Source: Pseudeuparius sepicola (Eukaryota; Arthropoda; Insecta; Coleoptera; Anthribidae). Taken from it: a DNA stretch of 64,000 nucleotides. A program made the translations under genes and the position numbers. The DNA is taken from assembly GCA_963920635.1 (NCBI GenBank), contig OY987303.1, forward strand, positions 48,731,223 through 48,795,222, read 5' to 3'. Positions within the stretch are counted from its first letter, which is position 1. Each line of letters opens with the position of its first letter. Of this stretch, positions 40,373 to 51,639 are shown in pieces. Below the pieces are notes generated by a model. The model worked only from the letters and a program-made list of their open reading frames with translations, did no database searches and was not told the DNA's origin.

Positions 40373-41292
40373 TCAAAAAAAAGGCGTAAGCACATATCAA
40401 TATATCAAATACTTAAATAGTCTAAAGCACCAGTTCAGTAAATCAAAAGTGAACATTCAAAAAAAACATGCAACTTGAGGCTCAGCAGCAGCACCAACAC
40501 CTCCCAGCACCAACAACCAGATAGCAAACAGCAGGCAACAGGCATCCGCATGCCTATGGGTGAGCGGCAACCAGAGAGCGCACGACAGTCGGCGACCACG
40601 ATTTGATAACCCCAAAAAAAAACCTAGAATACGAATTTTTATTGCTATACCTATATATATCAAATAAATAGGTACAAAGGAAGAGAAAAAAAATCGAATC
40701 TTACCTCAAGCGAGGGTTTTTTTTTTCTCCCAGCGGATACGTCGAGGCAAAGATGGCAAAATATGCAAAAGGTTGGCCACTTATAGTCGATTTAAACCGG
40801 GCACTAAAATACAAAGAAAAACCGTTAGGTAAAAGAAAAATAGTCGATGTATTAATAAGGAGCTATGCAAACTTACCAAAGCAAGTTAATTCCCTTTGAT
40901 GGATGGAAAACGAAAGGTGGTGATTCTTAGCGTTGAATAGTAGAATGGTATCGGCCAATAATCCCGCAACAGCGGATAGAAATTCACGGGGCACCGGACA
41001 ACAAACTATCCCCAAAACTTATTCCCTGGACTTCTGGCACTTGGTAGGAGATGGTCCCCGAAAATCACGGGACGAGTAAGACAACACTCGTAATTCAAAA
41101 CTCACTGCCAAGAATAGGAAATTCCCGAAATTGCCGAACCAAACCACACCCGAACAAAGAAATCAATTAATTGCCTGGGAAATGATGCCTCGATATTTTT
41201 TTGTCGCAAAAAACTCTAATTTATTCGAAACCGAGGTGAGAGTGCCATCTAAAAACCACAGCCAGGAACGTCGGCATTTAAACATGAAGATA
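40373..41292. other. Unassigned sequence right of the gypsy array
   Basis: There is a CAG/CAC-rich low-complexity part at 40,470-40,560 and a non-coding part to 41,290. No coding frame is supported. Since the gypsy array is an insertion, this should continue the sequence at 24,345-25,012. Confidence 0.4.
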
Positions 41293-44200
41293 ATGATACC
41301 AATCGGGGGCTCCAAAATGTACTGCAAAAATAGTTGGAAAGGTGGCACTACCGAAGCGGAAATTTAAACGTAACAAGCTTGACATAGTCAGAGAAAAACG
41401 CTTACTTTTGGGTGAGACAGGAGCAGGCGTCATCGCTGCTGGAATACCTGGTTGCTGGTTGCCCCGCCGGTTAGTCGATCTTTTCTTTAGCTCTAATACG
41501 GACAGACTGTCGCCTTGAACCGATCGATGGTTTTAGGTAAACTTTGATTTTGTGGCGGAGACATCAGTCAGCGATTTTTATGTTAAGTAGTTGATAATAC
41601 CGGCGGTGCCTGAACTCAACCGAGTTCATTGAATTGTTGCGTTATAATTTAATTGCTTACTTTTTATATTTCGATGTAAATAGATGTGTAGGGTGTAGGT
41701 ATCCAACAGGAAATTCAAACACTGGCGTAAAGAGTAGGTAGGTCTCTTACATATTTATATTAATCATTTATTTTGAAAGTAAATTGCGGCGTTAATTTTT
41801 GCTTTAAAAAATATAAAAGTAACTTTTGCTATATGAATGATACCAATCGGGGGCTCCAAAATGTACTGCAAAAATAGTTGGAAAGGTGGCACTACCGAAG
41901 CCGAAATTTAAACGTAACAAGCTTGACATAATCAGAGAAAAACGCTGACTTTTGGGTGAGACGGGAGCAGGCGTCATCGCTGCTGGAATACCTGGTTGCT
42001 GGTTGCCCCGCCGGTTGGTCGATCTTTTCTTTAGCTCTAATACGGACAGACTGTCGCCTTGAACCGATCGATGGTTTTAGGTAAACTTTGATTTTGTGGC
42101 GGAGACATCAGTCAGCGATTTTTATGTTAAGTAGTTGATAATACCGACGGTGCCTGAACTCAACCGAGTTCATTGAATTGTTGCGTTATAATTTAATTGC
42201 TTACTTTTTATATTTCGATGTAAATAGATGTGTAGGGTGTAGGTATCCAACAGGAAATTCAAACACTGGCGTAAAGAGTAGGTAGGTCTCTTACATATTT
42301 ATATTAATCATTTATTTTGAAAGTAAATTGCGGCGTTAATTTTTGCTTTAAAAAATATAAAAGTAACTTTTGCTATATGAATGATACCAATCGGGGGCTC
42401 CAAAATGTACTGCAAAAATAGTTGGAAAGGTGGCACTACCGAAGCCGAAATTTAAACGTAACAAGCTTGACATAATCAGAGAAAAACGCTTACTTTTGGG
42501 TGAGACAGGAGCAGGCGTCATCGCTGCTGGAATACCTGGTTGCTGGTTGCCCCGCCGGTTAGTCGATCTTTTCTTTAGCTCTAATACGGACAGACTGTCG
42601 CCTTGAACCGATCGATGGTTTTAGGTAAACTTTGATTTTGTGGCGGAGACATCAGTCAGCGATTTTTATGTTAAGTAGTTGATAATACCGGCGGTGCCTG
42701 AACTCAACCGAGTTCATTGAATTTTTGCGTTATAATTTAATTGCTTACTTTTTATATTTCGATGTAAATAGATGTGTAGGGTGTAGGTATCCAACAGGAA
42801 ATTCAAACACTGGCGTAAAGAGTAGGTAGGTCTCTTACATATTTATATTAATCATTTATTTTGAAAGTAAATTGCGGCGTTAATTTTTGCTTTAAAAAAT
42901 ATAAAAGTAACTTTTGCTATATGAATGATACCAATCGGGGGCTCCAAAATGTACTGCAAAAATAGTTGGAAAGGTGGCACTACCGAAGCCGAAATTTAAA
43001 CGTAACAAGCTTGACATAATCAGAGAAAAACGCTGACTTTTGGGTGAGACGGGAGCAGGCGTCATCGCTGCTGGAATACCTGGTTGCTGGTTGCCCCGCC
43101 GGTTGGTCGATCTTTTCTTTAGCTCTAATACGGACAGACTGTCGCCTTGAACCGATCGATGGTTTTAGGTAAACTTTCATTTTGTGGCGGAGACATCAGT
43201 CAGCGATTTTTATGTTAAGTAGTTGATAATACCGGCGGTGCCTGAACTCAACCGAGTTCATTGAATTGTTGCGTTATAATTTAATTGCTTACTTTTTATA
43301 TTTCGATGTAAATAGATGTGTAGGGTGTAGGTATCCAACAGGAAATTCAAACACTGGCGTAAAGAGTAGGTAGGTCTCTTACATATTTATATTAATCATT
43401 TATTTTGAAAGTAAATTGCGGCGTTAATTTTTGCTTTAAAAAATATAAAAGTAACTTTTGCTATATGAATGATACCAATCGGGGGCTCCAAAATGTACTG
43501 CAAAAATAGTTGGAAAGGTGGCACTACCGAAGCGGAAATTTAAACGTAACAAGCTTGACATAATCAGAGAAAAACGCTTACTTTTGGGTGAGACAGGAGC
43601 AGGCGTCATCGCTGCTGGAATACCTGGTTGCTGGTTGCCCCGCCGGTTGGTCGATCTTTTCTTTAGCTCTAATACGGACTGACTGTCGCCTTGAACCGAT
43701 CGATGGTTTTAGGTAAACTTTGATTTTGTGGCGGAGACATCAGTCAGCGATTTTTATGTTAAGTAGTTGATAATACCGACGGTGCCTGAACTCAACCGAG
43801 TTCATTGAATTGTTTCGTTATAATTTAATTGCTTACTTTTTATATTTCGATGTAAATAGATGTGTAGGGTGTAGGTATCCAACAGGAAATTCAAACACTG
43901 GCGTAAAGAGTAGGTAGGTCTCTTACATATTTATATTAATCATTTATTTTGAAAGTAAATTGCGGCGTTAATTTTTGCTTTAAAAAATATAAAAGTAACT
44001 TTTGCTATATGAATGATACCAATCGGGGGCTCCAAAATGTACTGCAAAAATAGTTGGAAAGGTGGCACTACCGAAGCCGAAATTTAAACGTAACAAGCTT
44101 GACATAATCAGAGAAAAACGCTGACTTTTGGGTGAGACGGGAGCAGGCGTCATCGCTGCTGGAATACCTGGTTGCTGGTTGCCCCGCCGGTTAGTCGATC

Positions 44201-44386
44201 TTTTCTTTAGCTCTAATACGGACAGACTGTCGCCTTGAACCGATCGATGGTTTTAGGTAAACTTTGATTTTGTGGCGGAGACATCAGTCAGCGATTTTTA
44301 TGTTAAGTAGTTGATAATACCGACGGTGCCTGAACTCAACCGAGTTCATTGAATTGTTTCGTTATAATTTAATTGCTTACTTTTTA
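41293..44386. repeat. 544-bp tandem repeat, 5.7 copies
   Basis: Units begin ATGATACCAATCGGGGGCTC at 41,293, 41,837, 42,381, 42,925, 43,469 and 44,013, exactly 544 bases apart each time; the last stops at about 44,386. Identity is very high. Odd units carry GCTTACTTTTGGGTGAGACA and even units GCTGACTTTTGGGTGAGACG, so the array alternates two versions. No coding frame is conserved. It resembles a young satellite or locally amplified block. Confidence 0.95.
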
Positions 44387-44700
44387 TTCGTGACAATATT
44401 AATGTTGTGCGCGTCACTTCTAAGGGAAAGCTTACCCTTAAGATAAAATGGAGTCCCCGTTTGAAGAATGCGAAATACTGTAGATGAAAGATGGTGTTTA
44501 AAGAGATTCTCTATTTTGAGCGAACAAAGCAGTTTCATTTTAGCAGAGACTCGGTCGTATTTACGTAAACCGTATAGGTACAAAGCGGCAGCAGTAATTT
44601 TGAATTTTTTGTAACCGATATTGCTTGATCCAAACATGGATAAAATAGGATTAGCCCATAATTTAGTATCGAGAGAACTAAAGACTCTGCCAAAACTTTA
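44377..44700 (-). pseudogene. LINE reverse transcriptase C-terminal fragment
   Basis: The minus-strand frame reads YGLRKYDRVSAKMKLLCSL and then RILQTGTPFYLKGKLSLRSD. This is the tail region of Jockey/I-type LINE proteins, where a G-x-R-K/R-x-D-R/H-V-S motif is followed by a P-x-Y-L motif. A further upstream piece with SILNYGLILFY is in another frame near 44,650-44,690. There are no catalytic motifs; it is a dead fragment. Confidence 0.6.
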
Positions 44701-44789
44701 CTTTATACATGTTCCTCAAATCTCAATCTACAGTCAAAAATTATTCCGAGATTTTTTACAGATTTAACAATTCTAAGAGGTTCATTCTT

Positions 44790-44868
44790 TCCCCATTTAA
44801 CATTCCTTCTATCTCCGTTAGTTTCCGAGATCCCCATACTGATCATCAAAAAAGAAACTCGCCCTGTA
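44790..44868 (-). repeat. Dispersed CAGGG-ended repeat (matches 24,188-24,265)
   Basis: On the minus strand it starts CAGGGCGAGTTTCTTTTTTG and contains GATCTCGGAAACTAACGGAG and GTTAAATGGGGA, as in the copy at 24,188. Confidence 0.55.
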
Positions 44869-45253
44869 TAGTACCCTAATTTGCAGTAGGTTTGTATTCC
44901 TGTTTAGGTATATACAAGAAGGAAGAAGGACCATTCTTGGGAAGGAAAAATCCAGGATTACCACAAGGAACAGTGTGGGTTTTTAAATAAACCTTGATAA
45001 GAGAATAAGACTCTTGAAGCTTGCAATATCGAAGTATCAGTTCACATGGACATGCAACCTGAAACACGGGCGTAGCCAGGATTTAGTTTTGGGGGGGGTT
45101 TAGTTTGAGAAGTAAATAAAACAACAAAAATATACTTACATGCAATTTAATATCTATATATTCATCCGAAAAACTACGACATATTTATAAAGTTCTTAAC
45201 TTTAAATGAAATGGATAAATTAATTTCGTTCCTCTGCGCTAAATCTAAAACCA

Positions 45254-45553
45254 TTAAAGAAGAAATCTTCGGCTTTTTCTTTTAAATATATCCACTACTT
45301 CATCTGCATGAATTTCTGTTCCATAGTGAATGTTCATTAGAGCCAAACCATTAAGTCTGTTTTCACTTGTAGTGTTTCGTAAATAGTTTTTCAGTCTCCT
45401 TAGGCTCGAGAAAGACCTTTCTGGGGTAGCAGTGGATACAGGAATGGTAGCCAAGATTTGTAGTAATGTGTAAATATTAGGATAAAGGTTTTTATCGCAC
45501 ATGTCTAGGCATTCCAAACTAGATTTCGGGGTAGGCAGTCTTCTTATCAGCAT
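45254..45553 (-). pseudogene. hAT transposase C-terminal dimerisation domain
   Basis: The frame contains ILATIPVSTATPERSFSSLR followed by LKNYLRNTTSENRLNGLAL, the signature of the hATC domain through which hAT transposases dimerise. The RNase H-like catalytic centre is missing because of the internal deletion. The N-terminal 80-residue frame starting at 45,761 overlaps it in another frame. Confidence 0.85.
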
Positions 45554-45761
45554 GCAAGGTAGCTGAAGCTTTGATAGCTAAATCCAAATTTGTTTCTTTA
45601 TTAGAAACCCCTTGACCTTGACTACACCACTTTTTCCAGTAGTCCATACCTTTAGGTTTATCACCCTTCCTTTTTTTCCCCTCCATTTTTCGACAGTAAT
45701 AATGATTCACGTATCTATCCTTAACAAGGTCATCGAATAACAGTGCACTAAAATTACTCAC
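45519..45761 (-). pseudogene. hAT transposase N-terminal fragment
   Basis: The frame from 45,761 begins MSNFSALLFDDLVKDRYVNH and has a basic, charged stretch (RKMEGKKRKGDKPKGMDYWK). It lies where the transposase of this element should start, downstream of a TATA box. The homology is not independently recognisable, so it is called by position. It ends at 45,519 near the junction with the C-terminal domain. Confidence 0.5.
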
Positions 45762-45875
45762 TTACACTGTACACTTAATTCTCTTCACTATTCGTTCACC
45801 ACTTTTCACTTTTATTCGCTTCGAGTTCGCATGGAACAATACTGCCGTAAGCGCGGTCACGCGCCGCGGCGCCGC

Positions 45876-45910
45876 TTATATAGCAGCCCAGTAGCCGTCC
45901 AGAAACTTCC
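45876..45910 (-). promoter_or_regulatory. TATA box and heat-shock-element-like site of the hAT element
   Basis: On the minus strand GGAAGTTTCT (45,901-45,910) fits the nGAAnnTTCn heat-shock element. TATATAA follows at 45,876-45,882, about 115 bases before the transposase ATG. A second GGAAGTTC and a GGAAC lie just upstream. Function is inferred from sequence only. Confidence 0.4.
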
Positions 45911-46224
45911 ACGAACTTCCACAAAGTTCCGCTCATTTCGACCGAGGGGCGTGGCGAATAATCTAGAAACAACGCAAAGTGTCCCTACAATACAAAATAG
46001 TTCGGCTGCAACTGCGTCTGCCTCTCGTCAAAAGATGGCGCTAGGCGCTACTATTACTACATAATATATTCAAACGTAATAATAATTTAACTCTTCACTC
46101 CTCGTATTTTTTCGGTATAATATTAGGTAATATTTTGCTTATTTCGGGGGGGGGGGGGGGTTTGAACCCCCGAAACCCCCCCCTTGGCTACGCCCGTGAC
46201 CTGAAATATAGTTAAATATTAAAT

Positions 46225-46320
46225 AATATACCTAGCAACGCAACACGGAAGACCCAGATTACCTGTCATTATAATTTTACCGAGCACAAGTAACTTTAGG
46301 CATTCCAAACTATTTCATAC
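46225..46320 (+). repeat. Dispersed repeat family R, fragment
   Basis: It contains CCAGATTACCTGTCATTATA and ATTTTACCGAGCAC, identical to the central part of copy 2 at 23,845, and is truncated on both sides. Confidence 0.65.
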
Positions 46321-46408
46321 CTCAAAAGCCAACCATTTAGATAACAAGTAGTCATTTTTGTTTTACTGCCTACTATTTTAATTCTGCATATTCACGTTAT
46401 TATTTATA

Positions 46409-47892
46409 GGCCAGGCGACAGGTCGGCAAAAAAGCCTCAATAAGGAAATAATTAGTGGAAAGCTGGAAATTGCTTTAATCGCTGTATTTGGACCCAGATA
46501 TTACTCTCCAAAGTTTTCCCCCTCGAGCGAAGTCGGCGTTGGCCCTTCTGGCCCTAAGAAGGTACCATTTTTCGTTTTTTGCAAATATCTCTCAAATCAT
46601 CAACTTTATCAACAAAATAGGTACCTATTATAAAAAATAATTTAGATAAATTTATTACAAAAAAGTTCTGTACCGTTTGTAATCTAATGTGAACCGTTAT
46701 CAATAAAAAAAAATCCGAGACGTGAATGCAAACCTCGATGAACATGACAAAGCGGGCCAGTTGGTTGTGGCTAGGCTTTATGACAACAAAACCACGGGAA
46801 ATACCCTGAATGAGTTGCGGTTCCAACTGTTTGCAAAATCTCTAAGCAAACATCGTTTTTTTCTCGCAAGCCTACCTCCCACCCAATCAGCGGTACGTGA
46901 GCACTCTTTAAGAATATACCATCAAGTCCAAACATGGTATGGAAATTATACAAATCCACTGGATTGGGGCTGGAAAAATTCTCAATGTGGTTTGGCTCCC
47001 ATACCTACGACGAGGGATCCGGCGCCACAAACGCTTCTAAACACAGTGTCCTTCAAATGTTCGGAAGGATATAACGCAGCGTGTGGTTGCAGGAAAACGG
47101 GCCTCCGATGCTCCAGAATCTGCATGAATTGTTGGGACGGTCATGTACAAATGCTGCCGAGGAAGATGATATGGATGATTGTGACGGAGACATCGATGTT
47201 AATCCTGAGCTCCCTGTGACGTCGGACAAAAAATGTACCGATGCAGACGATGAAAGCGATGACGGAGAAATTGAGGCAGAAGATCAAGACTGCCAGCCTT
47301 CATCAAAACGCTTGAAACTTTGACATTTGAACAGTGGATTAGGCCTCCTGGGGACACCACTTAAAAAAACGCGCCATTTACTCTACCGCCAGGTGGTGTG
47401 GAAAATAGTGATTTTATGCCAATACTACTCACTAATAATACTAATCTTAAGTACTTTGCCACAGCTGTTTACATTGAAAAGCTGTTATACCTACTTCTAA
47501 CGAGTTAACAACTTGTGCACCTGGAATGCTGACAAATATTTATAACATGTAGAAACTTTGATATGGCATATTATGTTTCCATAACTTTTCCGCAAGAATC
47601 AAAAAGGACTCCACTTTTCATCGTAACGGTTCACATTAGAGACAACCGGTAAAGAACTTTTTTGTAGCAAATTTATTCTAGATTATTTTTTATAATAGGT
47701 ATTTTGTTGATAAAGTTGATGGTTTGGGAGATATTTGCAAAAAAACGAAAAATGGTACCTTCTTAGGGCCAGAAGGGCCAACGCCGACTTCGCTGGAGGG
47801 GGAAAACTTGGGAACGTAATATCTGGGTCCAAATAAAGCGATTTCCAGCTTTCCATTAATTATTTCCTTATTGAACTACCTGTCGCCTGTCC
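46409..47892 (+). mobile_element. 1.5-kb transposon with about 300-bp terminal inverted repeats
   Basis: The left end GGCCAGGCGACAGGT is repeated inverted at the right end (GGACAGGCGACAGGT), and the arms share GAAATAATTA(G/A)TGGAAAGC, TTTGGACCCAGATATTAC, AGTCGGCGTTGGCCC and GGCCCTAAGAAGGTACC. TATA flanks both ends (46,405-46,408 and 47,893-47,896); the true duplication could be TA or TATA. A cysteine-rich ORF occupies the centre. The superfamily is not assigned. Confidence 0.8.
46722..47323 (+). pseudogene. Transposon-carried protein with CxC-type cysteine-rich segment
   Basis: The plus-strand frame reads through NTLNELRFQLFAKSLSKH, PTQSAVREHSLRIYHQVQTW and PLDWGWK to a segment with many cysteines (ACGCRKTGLRCSRICMNCW). 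A one-base shift near 47,130 then leads to an acidic tail (EEDDMDDCDGDIDVN) ending in the basic SSKRLKL, which looks like a nuclear localisation signal. I recall the same cysteine arrangement at the end of several uncharacterised insect proteins, but do not know its function. No catalytic domain is present. The gene is broken by the one frameshift. Confidence 0.6.
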
Positions 47893-47969
47893 TATAGGTA
47901 CGTTAAGAAAAATCTGTGATTACTTTAAGAAAAACCTTCACGGAATTCATTGAGTACAATATCAGATAA

Positions 47970-48665
47970 ACCCTGCTTGTTAAAATGACGAGATTACTAT
48001 ACTGAGGGTTGAGATCTGTCAAATATACCAGAGCGGTAATCCAATAAGAGTCGGGAAGCCCTCAGTATCAGAAGTGACCGCCGCTGATCCCTCGCCTGCC
48101 CTAAAGTTCGAGAAACATGCTAATTTGTAAACACATAAAACCGGAGAAGATTTCCACAATTAAGAACCCCTCTAGATATCATACTGGTTAATTTTGTTCG
48201 TTCGCAAAGAAGATAAATTTAAAAGAAACATAGTTGAAGATCCTAGACTGATAATCCAGTAATGATCGAAAAGTCGCCCACGTATTGGAATCCGTCAAAC
48301 GAACTTAGCTTGCCACTAAACTCGCGAAACGTGCCAATTCGTAAAGGCAACAAACTGGAAAAGACTCGCAATTAAGTTCACCGTTAATTTCGTCTTCTAG
48401 GATGTTTTAGTTTGGCTCTACATTCCGCAACGCAGAGCATCCAGATTACCTAGCTGTCGTTATTATTTTACTGAGCACGTATTTAAATAAACGAACCAAC
48501 TTCCATAAATCTGCTTGGGCTGCTCAGGCCTCGATTACGTTTCCCAAGTTTAGAGTAGTTTCAGTGTATGCCCAGGTAGGTGCAACACATCAAGGCCTTC
48601 TTCGCGTAAAACTTGCTTGCCAGTGCTATATATTTCCTGGTTTACTACTTTGGTAATTAGATAAT
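47970..48665 (+). repeat. Dispersed repeat family R, copy 3 (long)
   Basis: This is the most complete plus-oriented copy. Inside it the block starting GGTAATCCAATAAGAGTCGG recurs in diverged form about 260 bases later (ATAATCCAGTAATGATCG), so the unit contains an internal degenerate tandem repeat. It ends with TTTCAGTGTATGCCCAGG. Confidence 0.75.
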
Positions 48666-49535
48666 AAACGGAGCTAAAATAGTAGGTGCTGCTAATTCAT
48701 CCCCTTTGTTAGAGGGAAAATTTCTTGTAGTAATTTTAAGAATCCGCTCTATTTTATAGTCACTTTATATCGCACTGAAGATTCTGCAAATTGTTTCTAT
48801 ATTTTAGTATCTTAAATGGTAAAATTTATATTATAGGTAAAATTAATTTCTGAAGAAATTTGTTAATGTTACAATTGACTTCATTTACAATTCTTGGTAA
48901 GAGAAGTAACATTAGGGGCAGGTAAGTAGATCTCCTATTATCGCAAGTGTGGCAAAAGGGGAAGGGGCCTAAAATAATTTATATTTGTTCATTTGATTGA
49001 TCTTTATAGGACCCAGTTCTAGTCATCATTTTACGCAGTCAGAAAAAAGTGTTAGATATCGATATTAGTTTGAAATGTCTTCTAAAATTTGTGCATGGAT
49101 ACGTCCTTATACCCAGATCTTTCCCGCGATGGTGATAGTGTTTTTTTTTGCAATATTTTCTTTTTCTTTCTTAGATTTCCGGCAACAGAAAGTATTTTGT
49201 TTTGTAGATCAGCACTGTAAAACTCCACTTCATCAAAGAAATTGTGCAAGAAGAACTTATTCAATTGACATGCCCCACTTCGAAACGACCAAAGACTTCA
49301 CAAATAAGTAGGTACACTTTACTCTTGAACCATTTTACTTTTTTTAAATTTTTTGAACACCCCGTACAAGAAATGTTAAATCGTTCTATGCCAATCTTAC
49401 TTACTCTCTTACAACGAGCAAAACTTTTTATCAAGAGTAACCTTTTTTTGATAAAATGAAAAATAAGAACTTTTTTCATACTGTAGAAATTCAAGTTTCA
49501 ATTCCTGGTCGTATATATTTAAATCTTAATTTTTG
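48666..49535. other. AT-rich spacer, no gene
   Basis: No coding frame, RNA gene or repeat recognised. Confidence 0.4.
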
Positions 49536-49852
49536 TTTATCTCTTGGAATGCGACCATTAAAAGGACGTTGTTGTAAGTATTTTTTATTAAAAGTACAAC
49601 ACGTGTTTCGGCTTATATATAATTATATATAATTACTACGACTGACACATTTGTTATTATTTCTGACATGAATTAATTTACCTAATAACAAATGTGTCAG
49701 TCGTAGTAATTATATCATAATTTTATAATATCGAACTAAAATTCAAATAATACATTTTTCTATTGTACCTGATGATGACTTATAAGCTGATGACGTGTTG
49801 TACTTTTAATAAAAAAATACTTACAACAACGTGCTTTTAATGGTTGCATCTC
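49536..49852. repeat. Foldback with hammerhead-ribozyme-like motifs
   Basis: The outer arms share CATTAAAAG, ACGTTGTTGTAAGTATTTTT and ATTAAAAGTACAACACG in inverse orientation. An inner perfect 29-bp stem (49,631-49,659 with 49,683-49,711) lies inside. The right arm, plus strand, has TGTACCTGATGATGACTTAT; the left arm, minus strand, has TATAAGCCGAAACACGTGTT. CTGATGA and GAAAC are the two core blocks of hammerhead ribozymes, which are known in Penelope-like elements. Neither arm keeps both blocks. Confidence 0.6.
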
Positions 49853-50280
49853 AAGAAATAAACAAAATTAATACCGTAGAAAAACATTTAGTGATTGCTT
49901 CCAATTCGTTTGTAATTGTTAATTGTATAAAAAAAATACTAAAATTGCTTATATTTATTTTTATTTATTTATTTAACAACTACAAAGAGCATTTCAATCC
50001 ACAAAATGGCAATATAGTAAAAAAAAAACAAAATAGTGCTTAGTAGCATCATAACATCTACAAAAACATTGCGCCTAGGCGACTGAACACCTGTATAAAA
50101 AATCAAAGAACAAGAATATAAAGATTTTATACAAATTTATAGATAATTTCATAAGCTTCATAAACTCTGAGACAATCCAAGTACAAAAAACAACTCAAAT
50201 CCCTCCCCCTCCCCAATAACGAAGTAAAACAATCCCAAAACTGAGACATAACATAGTCAACTAAGCGACTACCTGCTTAA
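49853..50280. other. Non-coding spacer or LINE 3' region
   Basis: No coding frame. Part of this may be the 3' untranslated region of the minus-strand LINE that ends near 50,290. Confidence 0.4.
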
Positions 50281-50294
50281 AATTGGCTAAGTTT

Positions 50295-51509
50295 TCAACT
50301 AGAGGATTTAAGACTAGATAAAGACCTTATACTGAAGGGAATTAAATTGTATAATTTGGGGCCAAAGTAAATAAAAGATCTTAAGTGCTTTGTTGTATTA
50401 TCGACAGGTATTTCCAAAAGTTGGTTCTGTTTATTTATAGTTTCATAAAGGTGACGGTGACCAATTGGTATTCTTAGTCTAGATGATTTGTGGGTGTAAG
50501 TACAAACAGCAATCACATAAACAGTACGAACATCAAATACATGATTGCAATAAAGCAAATTGGTCGAGAATCTTTTCTTTTTATTGTATATGATTTTTAA
50601 AATGTAGTTTTAAATAACGCTTATTGGAGTCAGGGAATTACGATACCCCCCACGCCACCAGGCCATAACATATCAACGATTCAATCAGAGCCCTGTAAAC
50701 TATCATCAATAATTATTTTGTTAATATCTGTCTTAAAATATAGAATTTATAAATCAGTCTCCGAATGTTCTTCGTTAATCTTAAAACATGTTCATTCCAT
50801 TTAAGGTGTTTATCTATTGTAATCCCAAGATATTGAATAGTATTAGTAGCATGTATATTATCGCTTAAATTATCAATAAAAATAGAATTAAAATTTGGAC
50901 AGTTAGCAGTTGTAAGCGAGAAGGCCATATATTTAGTTGTCGAGACATTTAAGGTAAGTTTAAAATAATCCAATCAAGTTTTTATTTTATTCATACCATT
51001 AGCAGCGGATTCCCTCACAGACTGCCAAGTGTCTCCAGAGAACACCACAACCGTATCATCAGCATATGATATCACGGACCCATTCGGTACATCGATATCA
51101 GTCAATGAATTAATATAAGAAATGAACAGTAATGGGCCAAGTACTGTGCCTTGAGGGGCACCAATCCCAATTTCCAATGGATCGCTAAGTGTATTGCCAA
51201 TTTTAACAATCTGCATCCTGCCCTCCAGATAGCTCGCACAATACCCCTCACTCCATAAGACTGCAAAGCGCAAAACATCTAAGAGAAATACATTAGGGAC
51301 AGTGTCGACCGCCTTAGCAAGGTCCAGAAAGGCAGCCAGGCATTTATGACCATTATCCAAACGATTGAGGACAGTTCACAGACTGAATCAATGGCACCGA
51401 GGCCATTCATAAAACCAAACTGTCCTATTGATAAAATGTTGTTTTGCTGCAAGAAGTTAGATAACATATTGTCAACAAAGTGACATCTGTGGACCGATGA
51501 CCAAACCAT
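50295..51509 (-). pseudogene. Jockey/I-type LINE, 5'-truncated, RT and C-terminus
   Basis: Read on the minus strand from 51,509, the start is the RT fingers region (NILSIGQFGFMNGLGAIDSV). Motif A is FLDLAKAVDTV, motif B is GAPQGTVLGPLLF, and motif C is YADD (at about 51,055-51,066). The thumb follows (YLGITIDKHLKWNEHV) and then the C-terminal tail (SFIYFGPKLYNLIPFSIR). There is a frame change near 51,300-51,360 and an in-frame TGA at 50,974-50,976, and 50,560-50,712 is disrupted. The endonuclease and ORF1 are missing. It is a different family from the LINE at 9260. Confidence 0.85.
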
Positions 51510-51639
51510 TCAAACTTACTTCTACTGAATCATAACAAATAAAGATAACATTATACAAATACAGGGGACAATCAATAACAAAATATACGAGGATTACTCG
51601 ATAAGATAAACATTAGATAAATCAAAGTCCAATCGCCGA

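Larger units (their letters stand above)
45065..46198 (-). mobile_element. hAT transposon, internally deleted (1134 bp)
   Basis: The ends CACGGGCGTAGCCAGG and inverse CACGGGCGTAGCCAAG are terminal inverted repeats, and the 8-bp ACCTGAAA flanks both sides (45,057-45,064 and 46,199-46,206). Both features identify hAT. The body carries a promoter-like region, the start of the transposase and its C-terminus, so the middle is deleted. A run of 14 G near the right end extends the terminal repeat. Confidence 0.9.

Noticed and set aside
41131..41367. 78-codon frame at the start of the 544-bp array
   Set aside because: It crosses the array boundary and is not preserved in the other units.
41293..44386. 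Centromeric satellite
   Set aside because: Only 5.7 units are seen and neighbours are ordinary transposons; the sequence alone does not show centromere function.
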